Of a stretch of 37,249 nucleotides of DNA, positions 17,312 to 29,918 are shown piece after piece. The number at the start of each line of letters is the position of its first letter. Position 1 is the first letter of the stretch. Under the pieces are notes generated by a model. The model had not been told where the DNA came from. It did not search any database and saw nothing but the letters and a program-made list of their open reading frames with translations. A program made the translations under genes and the position numbers. The DNA is from Nocardioidaceae bacterium (GTDB lineage: Bacteria > Actinomycetota > Actinomycetes > Propionibacteriales > Nocardioidaceae), in assembly GCA_013811715.1 (NCBI GenBank), contig JACCUS010000179.1, positions 1 to 37,249 on the forward strand, in the 5' to 3' direction.

Positions 17312-18742
17312 ATGGACTTCAAAGTTGCCGACCTGTCGCTGGCGGACTTCGGCCGTGCCGAGATCACCCTCGCCGAACACGAGATGCCCGGCCTGATGGC
17401 CATGCGCGAGCGGTACGGCGACAGCCGGCCGCTGACGGGCGCCCGGATCGCCGGGTCGCTGCACATGACTGTCCAGACGGCCGTCCTGATCGAGACGCTC
17501 ACAGCGCTCGGGGCCGACGTCCGCTGGGCCAGCTGCAACATCTTCTCCACCCAAGACCACGCGGCCGCCGCTGCCGTCGTCGGCAAGGACGGTACGCCGG
17601 AAGACCCGCGAGGCGTCCCCGTCTTCGCCTGGAAGGGCGAGACCCTTGCCGAGTACTGGTGGTGCACCGAACAGATCCTCACCTGGCCCGACGACGAATC
17701 TCCCAGTCTCATCCTCGATGACGGCGGGGACGCGACATTGCTTGTCCACCTCGGCGTCGAGTACGAGAAGGAGGGGGCCGTTCCGGCACCCGACTCGACA
17801 GACAACGCCGAGCTGCGTGAGGTTCTCGAGGTCCTGTCCCGCACGGTGCGCGACGCACCCACCAAGTGGACGACGGTGGCGAACGGCGTTGTGGGAGTGA
17901 CGGAGGAGACCACCACCGGCGTACACCGACTCTACGAGCGCCAGCGCGAAGGAACACTTCTGTTCCCCGCCATCAACGTCAACGACTCGGTGACCAAGTC
18001 GAAGTTCGACAACCGCTACGGCTGTCGGCACTCCCTCCTCGACGGCATCAACCGGGCCACCGACGTGCTGATCGGCGGCAAGGTGGCCGTGATCTGCGGG
18101 TACGGCGACGTCGGCAAGGGATGTGCGGAGTCGCTGCGCGGGCAAGGGGCGCGGGTGGTCATCACCGAGATCGACCCGATCTGCGCGCTGCAGGCCGCGA
18201 TGGACGGCTACCAGGTGGCCACCCTCGACGAGGTCATCGGCCAGGCCGACATCGTGATCACCGCGACGGGCTGTTTCAACGTCGTCACCGCCGAGCAGAT
18301 GGGCAGGCTCAAGCACCAGGCGATCGTCGGCAACATCGGACACTTCGACAACGAGATCGACATGGCCGGCCTCGCGGCGACTCCGGGCATCGAGCGCACG
18401 ACCGTCAAGCCGCAGGTCGACGTCTGGAGGTTCCCCGACGGGCATACGCTGATCGTGTTGAGCGAGGGGCGGCTGCTCAACCTCGGCAACGCCACCGGTC
18501 ACCCGTCGTTCGTGATGTCGAACTCCTTCACCAATCAGGTACTGGCCCAGATCGAGCTGTTCACCATGGCCGAGGCCTATCCGTTGGGTGTGTACACGCT
18601 GCCAAAGCGGCTCGACGAGGAGGTCGCCCGACTGCACCTGGACGCGCTGGGCGTCTCTTTGACAACGCTCACTGACGAGCAGGCGGCGTACCTTGGCGTC
18701 GCGGCCGAAGGTCCGTACAAGTCCGAGCACTACCGCTACTGA
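17312..18742 (+). CDS. ahcY: Adenosylhomocysteinase (S-adenosyl-L-homocysteine hydrolase)
   Basis: [84 protein letters not shown]-terminus. Confidence 0.98.
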   Translation: MDFKVADLSLADFGRAEITLAEHEMPGLMAMRERYGDSRPLTGARIAGSLHMTVQTAVLIETLTALGADVRWASCNIFSTQDHAAAAAVVGKDGTPEDPRGVPVFAWKGETLAEYWWCTEQILTWPDDESPSLILDDGGDATLLVHLGVEYEKEGAVPAPDSTDNAELREVLEVLSRTVRDAPTKWTTVANGVVGVTEETTTGVHRLYERQREGTLLFPAINVNDSVTKSKFDNRYGCRHSLLDGINRATDVLIGGKVAVICGYGDVGKGCAESLRGQGARVVITEIDPICALQAAMDGYQVATLDEVIGQADIVITATGCFNVVTAEQMGRLKHQAIVGNIGHFDNEIDMAGLAATPGIERTTVKPQVDVWRFPDGHTLIVLSEGRLLNLGNATGHPSFVMSNSFTNQVLAQIELFTMAEAYPLGVYTLPKRLDEEVARLHLDALGVSLTTLTDEQAAYLGVAAEGPYKSEHYRY

Positions 18743-18832
18743 CGCCGGTTTGCCGCTTGCCTTGCCGCGCTGCGACATCGCGACGACGTACCCTTTGCCT
18801 ACAGTTTGTTGCAGGCACCGAGTTGAGGGCAG

Positions 18833-19543
18833 ATGGTGGAACCAGTCCGAACGCATCGCGGCAAGATCCTCGTCGTCGACGACGACTCGTCGCTGGCAGA
18901 GATGTTGACGATCGTGCTGCGAAACGAGGGTTTCGAGCCACGGGTCTGTCCCACCGGCGACAAGGCGATGGCGGCCGTCCGAGAGTTCAAGCCCGATCTG
19001 GTGCTGCTGGACTTGATGCTTCCCGGCAAGGACGGGGTCGACGTGTGCCGCGAGATCCGTGCGGAGTCGGGCCTCCCCATCATCATGCTGACCGCCAAGA
19101 GCGACACCATCGACGTGGTCGTCGGTCTGGAGTCGGGAGCAGACGACTATGTCATCAAGCCCTTCAAGCCCAAGGAGCTGCTGGCCCGGCTGCGAGCCCG
19201 GTTGCGGACGTACGAGGAGTCGGCGCCGGAAGCGTTGGCGATCGGGGATCTCGTCATCGACGTCGCCGGCCACACCGTTCAGCGCGATGGTGAGAAGTTG
19301 TCGCTGACGCCGCTGGAGTTCGACCTGCTCGTGTGTCTGGCCCGTAAGCCGTGGCAGGTGTACACACGCGAGATCCTGCTCGAACAGGTGTGGGGCTATC
19401 AGCACGCCGCCGACACCCGCCTGGTCAACGTGCATGTCCAGCGTCTGCGGTCCAAGGTCGAGATCGACCCGGAGAACCCGCAGATCGTGATGACGGTGCG
19501 GGGAGTCGGGTACAAAGCCGGCGAGGCCGCGGGTAGTCGGTAG
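18833..19543 (+). CDS. mtrA: Response regulator MtrA (OmpR family)
   Basis: ILVVDDDSSLAEMLTIVLRNEGF..LDLMLPGKDGVDVCREIR..winged helix LTPLEFDLLVCLARKPWQVYTREILLEQVWGYQHAADTRLVNVHVQRLRSKVE. Confidence 0.98.
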   Translation: MVEPVRTHRGKILVVDDDSSLAEMLTIVLRNEGFEPRVCPTGDKAMAAVREFKPDLVLLDLMLPGKDGVDVCREIRAESGLPIIMLTAKSDTIDVVVGLESGADDYVIKPFKPKELLARLRARLRTYEESAPEALAIGDLVIDVAGHTVQRDGEKLSLTPLEFDLLVCLARKPWQVYTREILLEQVWGYQHAADTRLVNVHVQRLRSKVEIDPENPQIVMTVRGVGYKAGEAAGSR

Positions 19544-19550
19544 GTGGCCG

Positions 19551-21218
19551 GTGCTGATCGGGCTGCTCAGGTTCCTTACCGCACCGCTGCGCAAGCTCGT
19601 CTACCTGTGGCGCCGGTCGATCCAGGCGCGGGTCGTGATCGGCACGCTGACCTTGTCGGCAGTGCTGGCTGTGCTGGCCGGATGGGTCCTGCTGCGGCAG
19701 GTCACCGATGGGCTGCTGGACAGCAAGCAGCAGTCGGCGCTGACCCAGGCGGCCGCCGGTGTCGACACCGCGCAGTCGCGGCTCAACGCCTCCCCTGAGG
19801 TCGGCGACTTCTCCGACGTCGGCTCCACGCTGAATCAGCTCATCGAGGTGCTGGCGCCGCGCGACGAAGTCCGCGACGACTACCTGGTGGTCGTCATCGG
19901 CCCCTTCGACCCGTTCTCCGACAACCCTGTCACGGGAGGAAGCCGCGCCTCGAACGACGAGCTCGACCCAGCCTCGATCCCGGCGAACCTGATGGAGCGG
20001 GTGCAGGGCTCGTCCCGGAGCTGGTTCGCCTACTCCGAGGTGCGGTTCCAGGAGTCGTCGGTCGCGTCGCTTCCCGGGCTCGTGGTGGGCTCCCAGATCA
20101 GGGTGCCCACGACCGGGGAGGCCTACGCCTTGTTCTACGTGTTCTCCCTCGAAGAGCAGCAGCAGACGCTGTTCGTCGTCCGGAACGCGTTGATCACGAC
20201 AGGGGCGTTGCTGGTCGTCTTGTTGGGGACGATCGCCTGGCTGGTGACGCGGCAAGTGGTGACCCCGGTGCGGCTGGCGCGACGCATCGCCGAGCGGCTG
20301 GCCGCCGGTCGGCTGGAAGAGCGGATGCATGTTCGCGGCGCGGACGACATCGCGCGCCTGGGGGTGTCGTTCAACCAGATGGCCAGCGGTCTGCAGAACC
20401 AGATCCGTCAGCTGGAGGAGCTGTCCCGGGTGCAGCGCAGGTTCGTCGCCGACGTCAGCCATGAGCTGCGCACACCGTTGACGACGGTACGGATGGCCGC
20501 CGATGTGCTGCACGATGCCCGGCCTCGGTTCGACCCCGCGACAGCCCGGTCGGCGGAGCTGCTGCAAAACGAGCTGGACCGGTTCGAGGCCTTGTTGACC
20601 GACCTGCTGGAGATCAGCCGCTTCGACGCCGGCGCGGCGGTCCTGGAGCTCAGCGACGTGGATGTGCGCGACGTCGTACGAAGTGTCGTCGAAGGGGCTG
20701 CCCCGCTCGCCGAACGCCGCGGGTCGTCGGTGGTGGTCGAGGTGGCGCCGCGTCCCTGTATCGCCGAGGTCGACGTTCGTCGGCTGGAACGGATCGTGCG
20801 CAACCTCGTGGTCAACGCCATCGAGTACGGCGAGGGGAACCCGATCGAGGTTCGGGTGGCCACCGGGGACGGGACGGTCGCCTTGACGGTGCGCGACCAT
20901 GGGGTCGGGCTGCAGCCGGGTGAGGAGACGATGGTTTTCAACCGTTTCTGGCGTGCCGATCCCGCACGCGCACGTACCCGTGGCGGCACCGGGCTGGGAC
21001 TCTCGATCGCCGTCGAGGACACCACCCTGCATGGCGGTCGGTTGGACGCGTGGGGACAGGTAGGGCGCGGTGCACAGTTCCGTCTCACGCTGCCCGGGCG
21101 GGCCGGTGACCCACTAGGCACATCACCGCTGCCGCGGGTCCCGGTCGAGCATGCACCGATCGGCGTGGGAGCGCCCTACGCCAGCTACCCGCACGGCAGC
21201 CGTGGCGGTGTCCGATGA
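19551..21218 (+). CDS. mtrB: Sensor histidine kinase MtrB
   Basis: HAMP, RRFVADVSHELRTPLTTVRMAADVL (H-box), NLVVNAIEYGEG (N-box), GTGLGLSIAVEDTTLHGG (G-box), following mtrA. Confidence 0.97.
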   Translation: MLIGLLRFLTAPLRKLVYLWRRSIQARVVIGTLTLSAVLAVLAGWVLLRQVTDGLLDSKQQSALTQAAAGVDTAQSRLNASPEVGDFSDVGSTLNQLIEVLAPRDEVRDDYLVVVIGPFDPFSDNPVTGGSRASNDELDPASIPANLMERVQGSSRSWFAYSEVRFQESSVASLPGLVVGSQIRVPTTGEAYALFYVFSLEEQQQTLFVVRNALITTGALLVVLLGTIAWLVTRQVVTPVRLARRIAERLAAGRLEERMHVRGADDIARLGVSFNQMASGLQNQIRQLEELSRVQRRFVADVSHELRTPLTTVRMAADVLHDARPRFDPATARSAELLQNELDRFEALLTDLLEISRFDAGAAVLELSDVDVRDVVRSVVEGAAPLAERRGSSVVVEVAPRPCIAEVDVRRLERIVRNLVVNAIEYGEGNPIEVRVATGDGTVALTVRDHGVGLQPGEETMVFNRFWRADPARARTRGGTGLGLSIAVEDTTLHGGRLDAWGQVGRGAQFRLTLPGRAGDPLGTSPLPRVPVEHAPIGVGAPYASYPHGSRGGVR

Positions 21219-22999
21219 GCCGCACCATCCGCACCCCCCTGGTGACGGCAGCCCTGGCGGCCGTGGTCCTTGTGCCGGCCACGGGCTGCGTCTCGATCCC
21301 GACCGACTCTGCGGTGCAGCCCGGCCGCAGCGTCGGCGTACAGGAGGAGCCCCGGCTGATCAGCAACGTGCCCCCCGGTCCGGTGCCCGGCGACAGCCGC
21401 GAGGAGGTCGTGACGGGGTTCTTCGCGGCGATGCTCGCCTACCCGCAGAGCGCCTCGATAGCACGTGAGTTCCTGGCGCCCGACGCGGCCAAGGCGTGGG
21501 ATCCCGAGGCGGACCTGGTGGTCTACCAGGACCAGGAGATCATCGAGCAACGCGAACGGATCGCGGTGACGGCGCGCAAGGTGGGTTCCCTCGACGACCG
21601 AGGCGCCTGGTCCTCCGCCAAGCCGAAGCGCGACGGCATCTCGGCCGACCTGCGCCTCGCCCGCGTCCGCGGCGAGTGGCGGATCGTCAACCCGCTGCCG
21701 GGCACCTACGTCGACTTCGACTACTTCGACCGCTACTTCGCCCCGTTCGCACTCCACTTCCTCGACCCCACACGCACCGTGCTGACCCCTGATCCGGTGT
21801 ATCTGCTGCTGGACGAGACGACCGCCACCTCGTTGGTCAGCAACCTGCTGCGGGGCCCCACGAAACACCTGGTCGGCGTGGCGACAACGGCTGCGCCCCC
21901 GCAGACCGAGGTCGATGTGGCGGTGTCGATCACGCCGACCGGGCTGGCCGAGGTGCCGCTGACTGGGGAGGCTCTCGCATTGTCGCAGGAGAACCGGCTG
22001 CTGCTGGCTGCCCAGTTGACCTGGACGCTGCGGCAGCTGGTCGAGATCGACGAGATCGCTGTCACCGTGGACGGGAACAGCCTCGAGGTCCCCGGCTTCG
22101 GCGAGAGGTTCGGTGTCGACGAGTTCGACGGCTACGATCCCGCCGGGCTCGCCGCCAGCCGGCAGCTCTTCGCGCTGTCAGCAGCTGGGCTGGTCACGGT
22201 GTCGGAGTCCGACGTGTCGCCGGTGCTCGGCTCACTCCAACGGACGTCTCGAAGCGCCAGCTCGGCGGCGGTCGACCCGTCCGGCAACCTCACCGCGCTC
22301 GTCGGCCGCGCGGGTCAGGACGTGGTCGTCGCCGCGGCCGCCGCCACGGCCGAGGGGGGCCCGAAGAAGTGGTTCTCAGGCGGTGCGGACCTGTTGCCGC
22401 CGTCGTGGGACGTGCACCAGCTTTCCGATGGCGGACAGCCCTCGCATCTGCTGTGGCTGGTCGACCGTACCCGTCGCGGTGCCGTGGTGTACGCCGTCAC
22501 CCAGACCGGCGGCCGGCAGGTCCGGGCATCCGGCATCACCGGCGCGGACGTGATGTCGTTCGCCGTTTCCCGCGACGGCGTGCGGTTGGCCGCGGTCGTT
22601 CGCCGTGACGGTCGGCCGCGGTTGATGATCTCGATCATCGACCGCGACGCTCAGCGGCCCGCGCGGGTGTCCTTGTCGCCGGCGCAGGAGGTGATCAGCC
22701 CCGAGTTCAGCCCCTCCGGCGTGACGGGTCTGGCTTGGGCCAGCCCGACGTCGGTCGTGCTGCTGGCAGACGAAGGCGGCGAAAGGCAACCGTTCGAGGT
22801 GAGCATCGACGGCTCCAGCGCTGCCGAGACAACCGGCTTCATCCCGGTCGAGCCGGTGAGCATCGCGGCCGGCCCCAACGTCGATGCACCCGTCGCGATC
22901 GGGTCGAAGGCTGGCGAGATCTATGTCCAGACGGCCGATCTGCAGTGGGTGCAGTTCGGCGGCTCCACCAGGCTGTACCAGCCGATCTACCCCGGTTGA
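21215..22999 (+). CDS. lpqB: Lipoprotein LpqB (GerMN domain plus beta-propeller)
   Basis: Lipobox VPATGC; LLRGPTKHLVGV GerMN-like; 4-nt ATGA overlap with mtrB. Confidence 0.95.
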   Translation: MSRTIRTPLVTAALAAVVLVPATGCVSIPTDSAVQPGRSVGVQEEPRLISNVPPGPVPGDSREEVVTGFFAAMLAYPQSASIAREFLAPDAAKAWDPEADLVVYQDQEIIEQRERIAVTARKVGSLDDRGAWSSAKPKRDGISADLRLARVRGEWRIVNPLPGTYVDFDYFDRYFAPFALHFLDPTRTVLTPDPVYLLLDETTATSLVSNLLRGPTKHLVGVATTAAPPQTEVDVAVSITPTGLAEVPLTGEALALSQENRLLLAAQLTWTLRQLVEIDEIAVTVDGNSLEVPGFGERFGVDEFDGYDPAGLAASRQLFALSAAGLVTVSESDVSPVLGSLQRTSRSASSAAVDPSGNLTALVGRAGQDVVVAAAAATAEGGPKKWFSGGADLLPPSWDVHQLSDGGQPSHLLWLVDRTRRGAVVYAVTQTGGRQVRASGITGADVMSFAVSRDGVRLAAVVRRDGRPRLMISIIDRDAQRPARVSLSPAQEVISPEFSPSGVTGLAWASPTSVVLLADEGGERQPFEVSIDGSSAAETTGFIPVEPVSIAAGPNVDAPVAIGSKAGEIYVQTADLQWVQFGGSTRLYQPIYPG

Positions 23000-23091
23000 C
23001 CGCGCATCCACCATCCGCTGGCAAGCGACGGTGGTCCACAGGCCGACGGCTGGGTCTGGCTTTTGACTTCGGCGTCGCCCAGGGTGAGCAC

Positions 23092-23790
23092 ATGTCGAAC
23101 TCTCGGGATCTCCTCTCGGCCTCGGTCGACCTGGTGCTGGGAGGCTCCTGCGCGGGGTGTGGGCGGCCTGGTCCGCCGCTGTGCCTGCGCTGCGGATCGA
23201 GGCTCGAGGGGCTTCCCTTCCGGGCGCATCCGTCCCCATGCCCACCGGGCCTCCCCCCGGTCTTCGCCGTCGCCGAGTACGATGCCGCGCCGCGGGCCGC
23301 GCTTGTCGCCCACAAGGAGGAGGCGCGCCTTTCCCTGGCCAAGCCACTAGGCCGAGCCCTCGCCCTCAGCGTCTTCGGGGTCTTGTCTCGCGCTGCGCCA
23401 CCGGCCGCGGGGGTGACAGCGATCATTCCGGCCCCGTCGACGCGCAGTATCGTGCGCGAGCGTGGCCATGACCCACTGCTGCGGATGAGCAGAGAATGCG
23501 GTCGCGCGTTGCGATCCGCTGGCGTCCCAGCCCGCGTCGACCCCCTCCTGCGGGTGGTCCGACCCGTCTCCGACCAGGCCGGGTTGTCCGTGGGTGGGCG
23601 TTCCCACAACCTCTCGGGGGCGTTCGCCGTACGGGGCAGAAGCAAGATGGCTGGCCGGTCGGTGATCGTCGTCGATGACATCATCACCACCGGCGCCACT
23701 GCCGCTGAAGCAGTCCGGGCGCTCCGGTCGGCGGGTGCCGACGTGCTCGGCGTCGCCGTGGTCGCCGCCACCCAGCGACGTCAGCGTTGA
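23092..23790 (+). CDS. comF: ComF family protein / phosphoribosyltransferase
   Basis: CAGCGRPGPPLCLRCGSRL zinc finger; VIVVDDIITTGATAAEAVRALRSAGA PRPP-binding motif. Confidence 0.94.
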   Translation: MSNSRDLLSASVDLVLGGSCAGCGRPGPPLCLRCGSRLEGLPFRAHPSPCPPGLPPVFAVAEYDAAPRAALVAHKEEARLSLAKPLGRALALSVFGVLSRAAPPAAGVTAIIPAPSTRSIVRERGHDPLLRMSRECGRALRSAGVPARVDPLLRVVRPVSDQAGLSVGGRSHNLSGAFAVRGRSKMAGRSVIVVDDIITTGATAAEAVRALRSAGADVLGVAVVAATQRRQR

Positions 23791-23859
23791 TCTTGCGAGC
23801 ATGGGGGCCCTCCCAAGGACTGAGCCGATATGACCCCGTCCAAGCACATTCGCATGACA

Positions 23860-24215
23860 GGCCGTAGTGTTTGGCGATGGCACCCGTCCGGGTCCGTGGT
23901 TGCGCCGACCGGGTCTCGATGCGTCGAGACCCGTATCGGCAAGCCGATGCCAGCCGCAGGCGAAACGGCCCACGTAAGGCCGACAAGGTCGTCACGACGC
24001 CTCGTCGGCCGATCACGGAGCGGCTTAGCCGTAAGTCCTGTCCCGCCGGTTGGTCAGACACCGACCGTCACCGGGAGAAGGCCGCTAGTGGCGACGAGCT
24101 GCGAAAGCCTCAGCAGGCGAGTGTGGGGACGAAGACCAGGTCGGACGGGCGGGTGCCAGCCCGGTAAGTCCAGCGTCCACCAACGAGGCTGCGGTCGGTA
24201 TCCACCGGCCGTCGT
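23860..24215 (+). ncRNA. Large structured RNA upstream of hpf (candidate raiA RNA motif)
   Basis: Long-range helix GGCACCC-GTCCG-GGTC (23879-23894) with GACC/CGGAC/GGGTGCC (24134-24157); hairpins GGGTCTCGA-TGCG-TCGAGACCC (23911-23932), GGCCGAC/GTCGGCC (23978-24010), TCCCG[GGTTGGT-CAGAC-ACCGACC]CGGGA (24041-24076), CGGTCGG/CCGGCCG (24192-24211); sits directly 5' of hpf. Confidence 0.72.
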
Positions 24216-24233
24216 CACATGAAGGAGGCACGA

Positions 24234-24854
24234 GTGGAAGTCGTGGTCAAGGGCCGGCACTGCGAGGTGTCGGATCGATTCCGCAGCCATGTCGAGGAGA
24301 AGCTGGCTCGGCTGGAGAAGTACGACCAACGCATTATCCGTGTTGATGTCGAGGTGTCGCAGGAAGCCAACCCCCGGCGCGCTGACCAGTCAGTCCGGGT
24401 GGAAATCACGATCCGCAGCAGGGGCCCGGTGATTCGCGCCGAGGCTGCGTCTGACGACAAGCTGAGCGCTCTCGACAAGGCGGCCGAACGGCTCAGCACG
24501 CAGATGCGCAAGGCTTCGGACCGTCGGCGCATCCACCATGGAGCCCGCACTCCCACCTCGCTCTCCCAGGCGATGGCGGCCGGTTCGGTCGGTGCGGAGC
24601 CGGCGGTCGACGAGCCCATCGAGGGTGGGCCGAGCGAGCACAAAGTCGGACCGATCACCGTGTGGGGAGACGGGCCGCTTGTCGTTCGGGAGAAGTCCCA
24701 CCCGGCAGACCCGATGACGCTGGACCAGGCACTACACGAGATGGAGCTCGTTGGCCACGACTTCTACCTGTTCATCGACAAGGAGGATCACCAGCCTGCC
24801 GTGGTCTACCGGCGCAAGGGCTACGACTACGGCGTCATCCGGCTGAACGGTTGA
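24234..24854 (+). CDS. hpf: Ribosome hibernation-promoting factor, long form (HPF/RaiA)
   Basis: VEVVVKGRHCEVSDRFRSHVEEKLARLEKYDQRI; C-terminal LDQALHEMELVGHDFYLFIDKEDHQPAVVYRRKGYDYGVIRL; AAGGAGG RBS, GTG start. Confidence 0.95.
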   Translation: MEVVVKGRHCEVSDRFRSHVEEKLARLEKYDQRIIRVDVEVSQEANPRRADQSVRVEITIRSRGPVIRAEAASDDKLSALDKAAERLSTQMRKASDRRRIHHGARTPTSLSQAMAAGSVGAEPAVDEPIEGGPSEHKVGPITVWGDGPLVVREKSHPADPMTLDQALHEMELVGHDFYLFIDKEDHQPAVVYRRKGYDYGVIRLNG

Positions 24855-24921
24855 CCGCCCCGTCGAGGCGGCGGGCGACATCGATTCCGGACTTCCCCGC
24901 CGCGGGTACGCCAGACGTGCC

Positions 24922-25623
24922 ATGATTTCGGCTATGGACCAGGCTGTCGAGTTCACTGCGCTGCGTGAGCCGGTGCGTGTGGTGGTGATCGACGATCAGG
25001 AGCTCTTCCGGCGCGGCCTGATCATGTTGGTGTCCGCCGAGGACGACATCGAGGTCGTGGGTGAGGCATCCGACGGTGACCAAGCCGCTGAACTCGTCGC
25101 GGCGACGGTCCCCGACGTGGTCTTGATGGACGTCCAGATGCCGAAGACGTCCGGCATCGAGGCATGCGCGGCCATCAAGCAGATCGTTCCGTCGGCCAGG
25201 ATCGTCATGCTCACCGTCTCCGACGAGGAGGCCGACCTCTACGACGCGATCAAGAGCGGCGCCTCCGGGTACCTGCTGAAGGACGCCTCCACCGACCAGG
25301 TCGCGCAGGCCATCCGGCTGGTGGCCGACGGGCAGTCCCTGATCAGCCCCTCGATGGCCGCGAAGTTGCTCGAGGAGTTCAAGACGATCTCCCACCCGAG
25401 CTCCAAGGCAGACTCGCTGACGCCGAGGCTCACAGATCGCGAGCTGGAGGTGCTCAACCTCGTCGCCCGCGGACACAACAACCGCGAGATCGCCAAGGAC
25501 CTCTTCATCAGCGAGAACACCGTGAAGAACCACGTGCGCAACATGTTGGAGAAGCTGCAGCTGCACTCTCGGGTTGAGGCCGTGATGTATGCCGTCCGCG
25601 AGAAGCTGCTCGACCCTCCGTGA
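24922..25623 (+). CDS. LuxR/NarL-family response regulator
   Basis: VRVVVIDDQELFRRGLIMLV..VVLMDVQMP..LTDRELEVLNLVARGHNNREIAKDLFISENTVKNHVRNMLEKL. Confidence 0.95.
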   Translation: MISAMDQAVEFTALREPVRVVVIDDQELFRRGLIMLVSAEDDIEVVGEASDGDQAAELVAATVPDVVLMDVQMPKTSGIEACAAIKQIVPSARIVMLTVSDEEADLYDAIKSGASGYLLKDASTDQVAQAIRLVADGQSLISPSMAAKLLEEFKTISHPSSKADSLTPRLTDRELEVLNLVARGHNNREIAKDLFISENTVKNHVRNMLEKLQLHSRVEAVMYAVREKLLDPP

Positions 25624-26807
25624 GGCGAGAGACCCTGAGCCGGTCCCAGGCCAGGCGGGTGGCGCTCGCTGCCCAAGGATTCGTCGACCCGGCCCACGCC
25701 ACCCCGACGATGCGCACGCTTCTGCGCACGGTCGACCGCACCGGGGTGCTGCAGATCGACTCGGTCAACGTGCTCCAGCGGGCCCACTTCATGCCGCTCT
25801 ACAGCCGCATGGGCCCGTACGACGTCGGGCTGCTGGCGCGCGCGGCCCAGCACCGGCCCCGGCGGCTCGTCGAGTACTGGGCGCACGTGGCGGCGTACAT
25901 GCCGGTCGGCCTGTGGCCGCACATGCAGCACCGGATGCGCCGCTATCGCGATCTCTACCGGGAGTTCCACGACGAGCGGGCGGAGCAGGTGGCGTCGGTG
26001 CTGGCTCAGGTCAAGGAGCGCGGCGCGTCCACTCCACGCGACCTCGACGCCGGACAACCCCGGGTCAAGGACGGCTGGGGCTGGAACTGGTCGGAGACCC
26101 AGAAGGCGCTGGACTATCTCTTCGCGACCGGGCAGCTGGCCATTGCCGGGCGCAACGCTCACTTCGAGCGAGTGTTCGATCTTCCCGAGCGGGTGATCCC
26201 CTCGGAGGTGCTCGGTCAGCGCGAGCCGACCGATGCCGAGGCGCAGATCGAACTCGTCCGCCGGGCGGCCGCCTCCCACGGTGTCGCCACCGAGAGCTGC
26301 CTGCGCGACTACTACCGGATGCGCCACTCCCAGGTGCGACCGGCGGTGCGGGCGCTGCGCGAGTCGGGCGAGCTGCTGCCCGTGCGGGTCGAGGGTTGGG
26401 ACAAGCCTGCGTACCTGCACCGCGACGCCCGGCTGCCGCGTCGGATCGGCGCCCGCAGCCTCCTGAGCCCGTTCGACCCGGTCGTCTGGGAGCGGGAGCG
26501 GGCCTTGCGGATCTTCGGATTCCACTACCGCATCGAGATATACGTCCCGGCGCCCAAGCGGAAGTTCGGCTACTACGTGCTGCCGTTCCTGCTCGGCGAC
26601 CAGATCGTGGCCAGGGTCGACCTCAAGGCCGACCGCTTGGCCGCGGCCCTCGTCGTCAAGGGCGCCTACTCCGAACCAGGAGCTCCAGCGGAGACCGCGG
26701 CCGAGCTGGCTGCCGAGCTGGAGGCGATGGCAGGCTGGCTGGGCCTGAGCGGCGTTCAGGTGGCTCCGCGGGGCGATCTGGCTGCCGCCCTGGAGATGTC
26801 CCTCTAG
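25620..26807 (+). CDS. Winged-helix DNA-binding protein, YcaQ/AlkX-type crosslink-repair DNA glycosylase family
   Basis: RTVDRTGVLQIDSVNVLQRAHFMPLYSRMG, RRLVEYWAHVAAYMP, LLSPFDPVVWERERALRIFGFHYRIEIYVPAPKRKFGYYVLPFLLGD; overlaps the previous stop. Confidence 0.9.
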   Translation: MRRETLSRSQARRVALAAQGFVDPAHATPTMRTLLRTVDRTGVLQIDSVNVLQRAHFMPLYSRMGPYDVGLLARAAQHRPRRLVEYWAHVAAYMPVGLWPHMQHRMRRYRDLYREFHDERAEQVASVLAQVKERGASTPRDLDAGQPRVKDGWGWNWSETQKALDYLFATGQLAIAGRNAHFERVFDLPERVIPSEVLGQREPTDAEAQIELVRRAAASHGVATESCLRDYYRMRHSQVRPAVRALRESGELLPVRVEGWDKPAYLHRDARLPRRIGARSLLSPFDPVVWERERALRIFGFHYRIEIYVPAPKRKFGYYVLPFLLGDQIVARVDLKADRLAAALVVKGAYSEPGAPAETAAELAAELEAMAGWLGLSGVQVAPRGDLAAALEMSL

Positions 26808-26869
26808 TCGTCGCCGGCTGGTTCTCCGGCGGATCGGTGGCCGCTGTTCGCGCCCCGCGGGATCCACCG

Positions 26870-26886
26870 CGGTGAGGTCCTCACCG
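26870..26886. other. Near-perfect dyad CGGTGAGG-T-CCTCACCG
   Basis: 8-bp arms around a single base in the glycosylase-secA intergenic region. Confidence 0.5.
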
Positions 26887-27050
26887 AGCGACTGCAAGCC
26901 GCGCTGAACGTTGGCGCCGGTGCTTCTCGCCAGGTCACGCCGGTGGCGAGGGTGGTTGGGTGGGTCACCTAGTATGGGCACGTGGGGGCGCGCCGCGGCG
27001 TCGCCCTGACGCGTCTCCTACTGACCGCGGCTGACGAGGGAGTTCTGCCT

Positions 27051-29915
<2,865 letters not shown>

Positions 29916-29918
29916 CCA

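Noticed and set aside
18796-18817. TGCCT..AGGCA inverted repeat upstream of mtrA
   Set aside because: Only 5-bp arms and a long loop; not strong enough to claim as regulatory
17261-19594. 777-aa minus-strand ORF spanning ahcY and mtrA
   Set aside because: Antisense to two unmistakable conserved genes; codon-bias artefact
23830-24222. 130-aa and overlapping 98-aa ORFs between comF and hpf
   Set aside because: Arg/Pro/Thr-rich, no RBS or homology sense; region is better explained as structured RNA
25239-26981. 580-aa minus-strand ORF
   Set aside because: Antisense to the LuxR regulator and YcaQ-type gene; no recognisable domain
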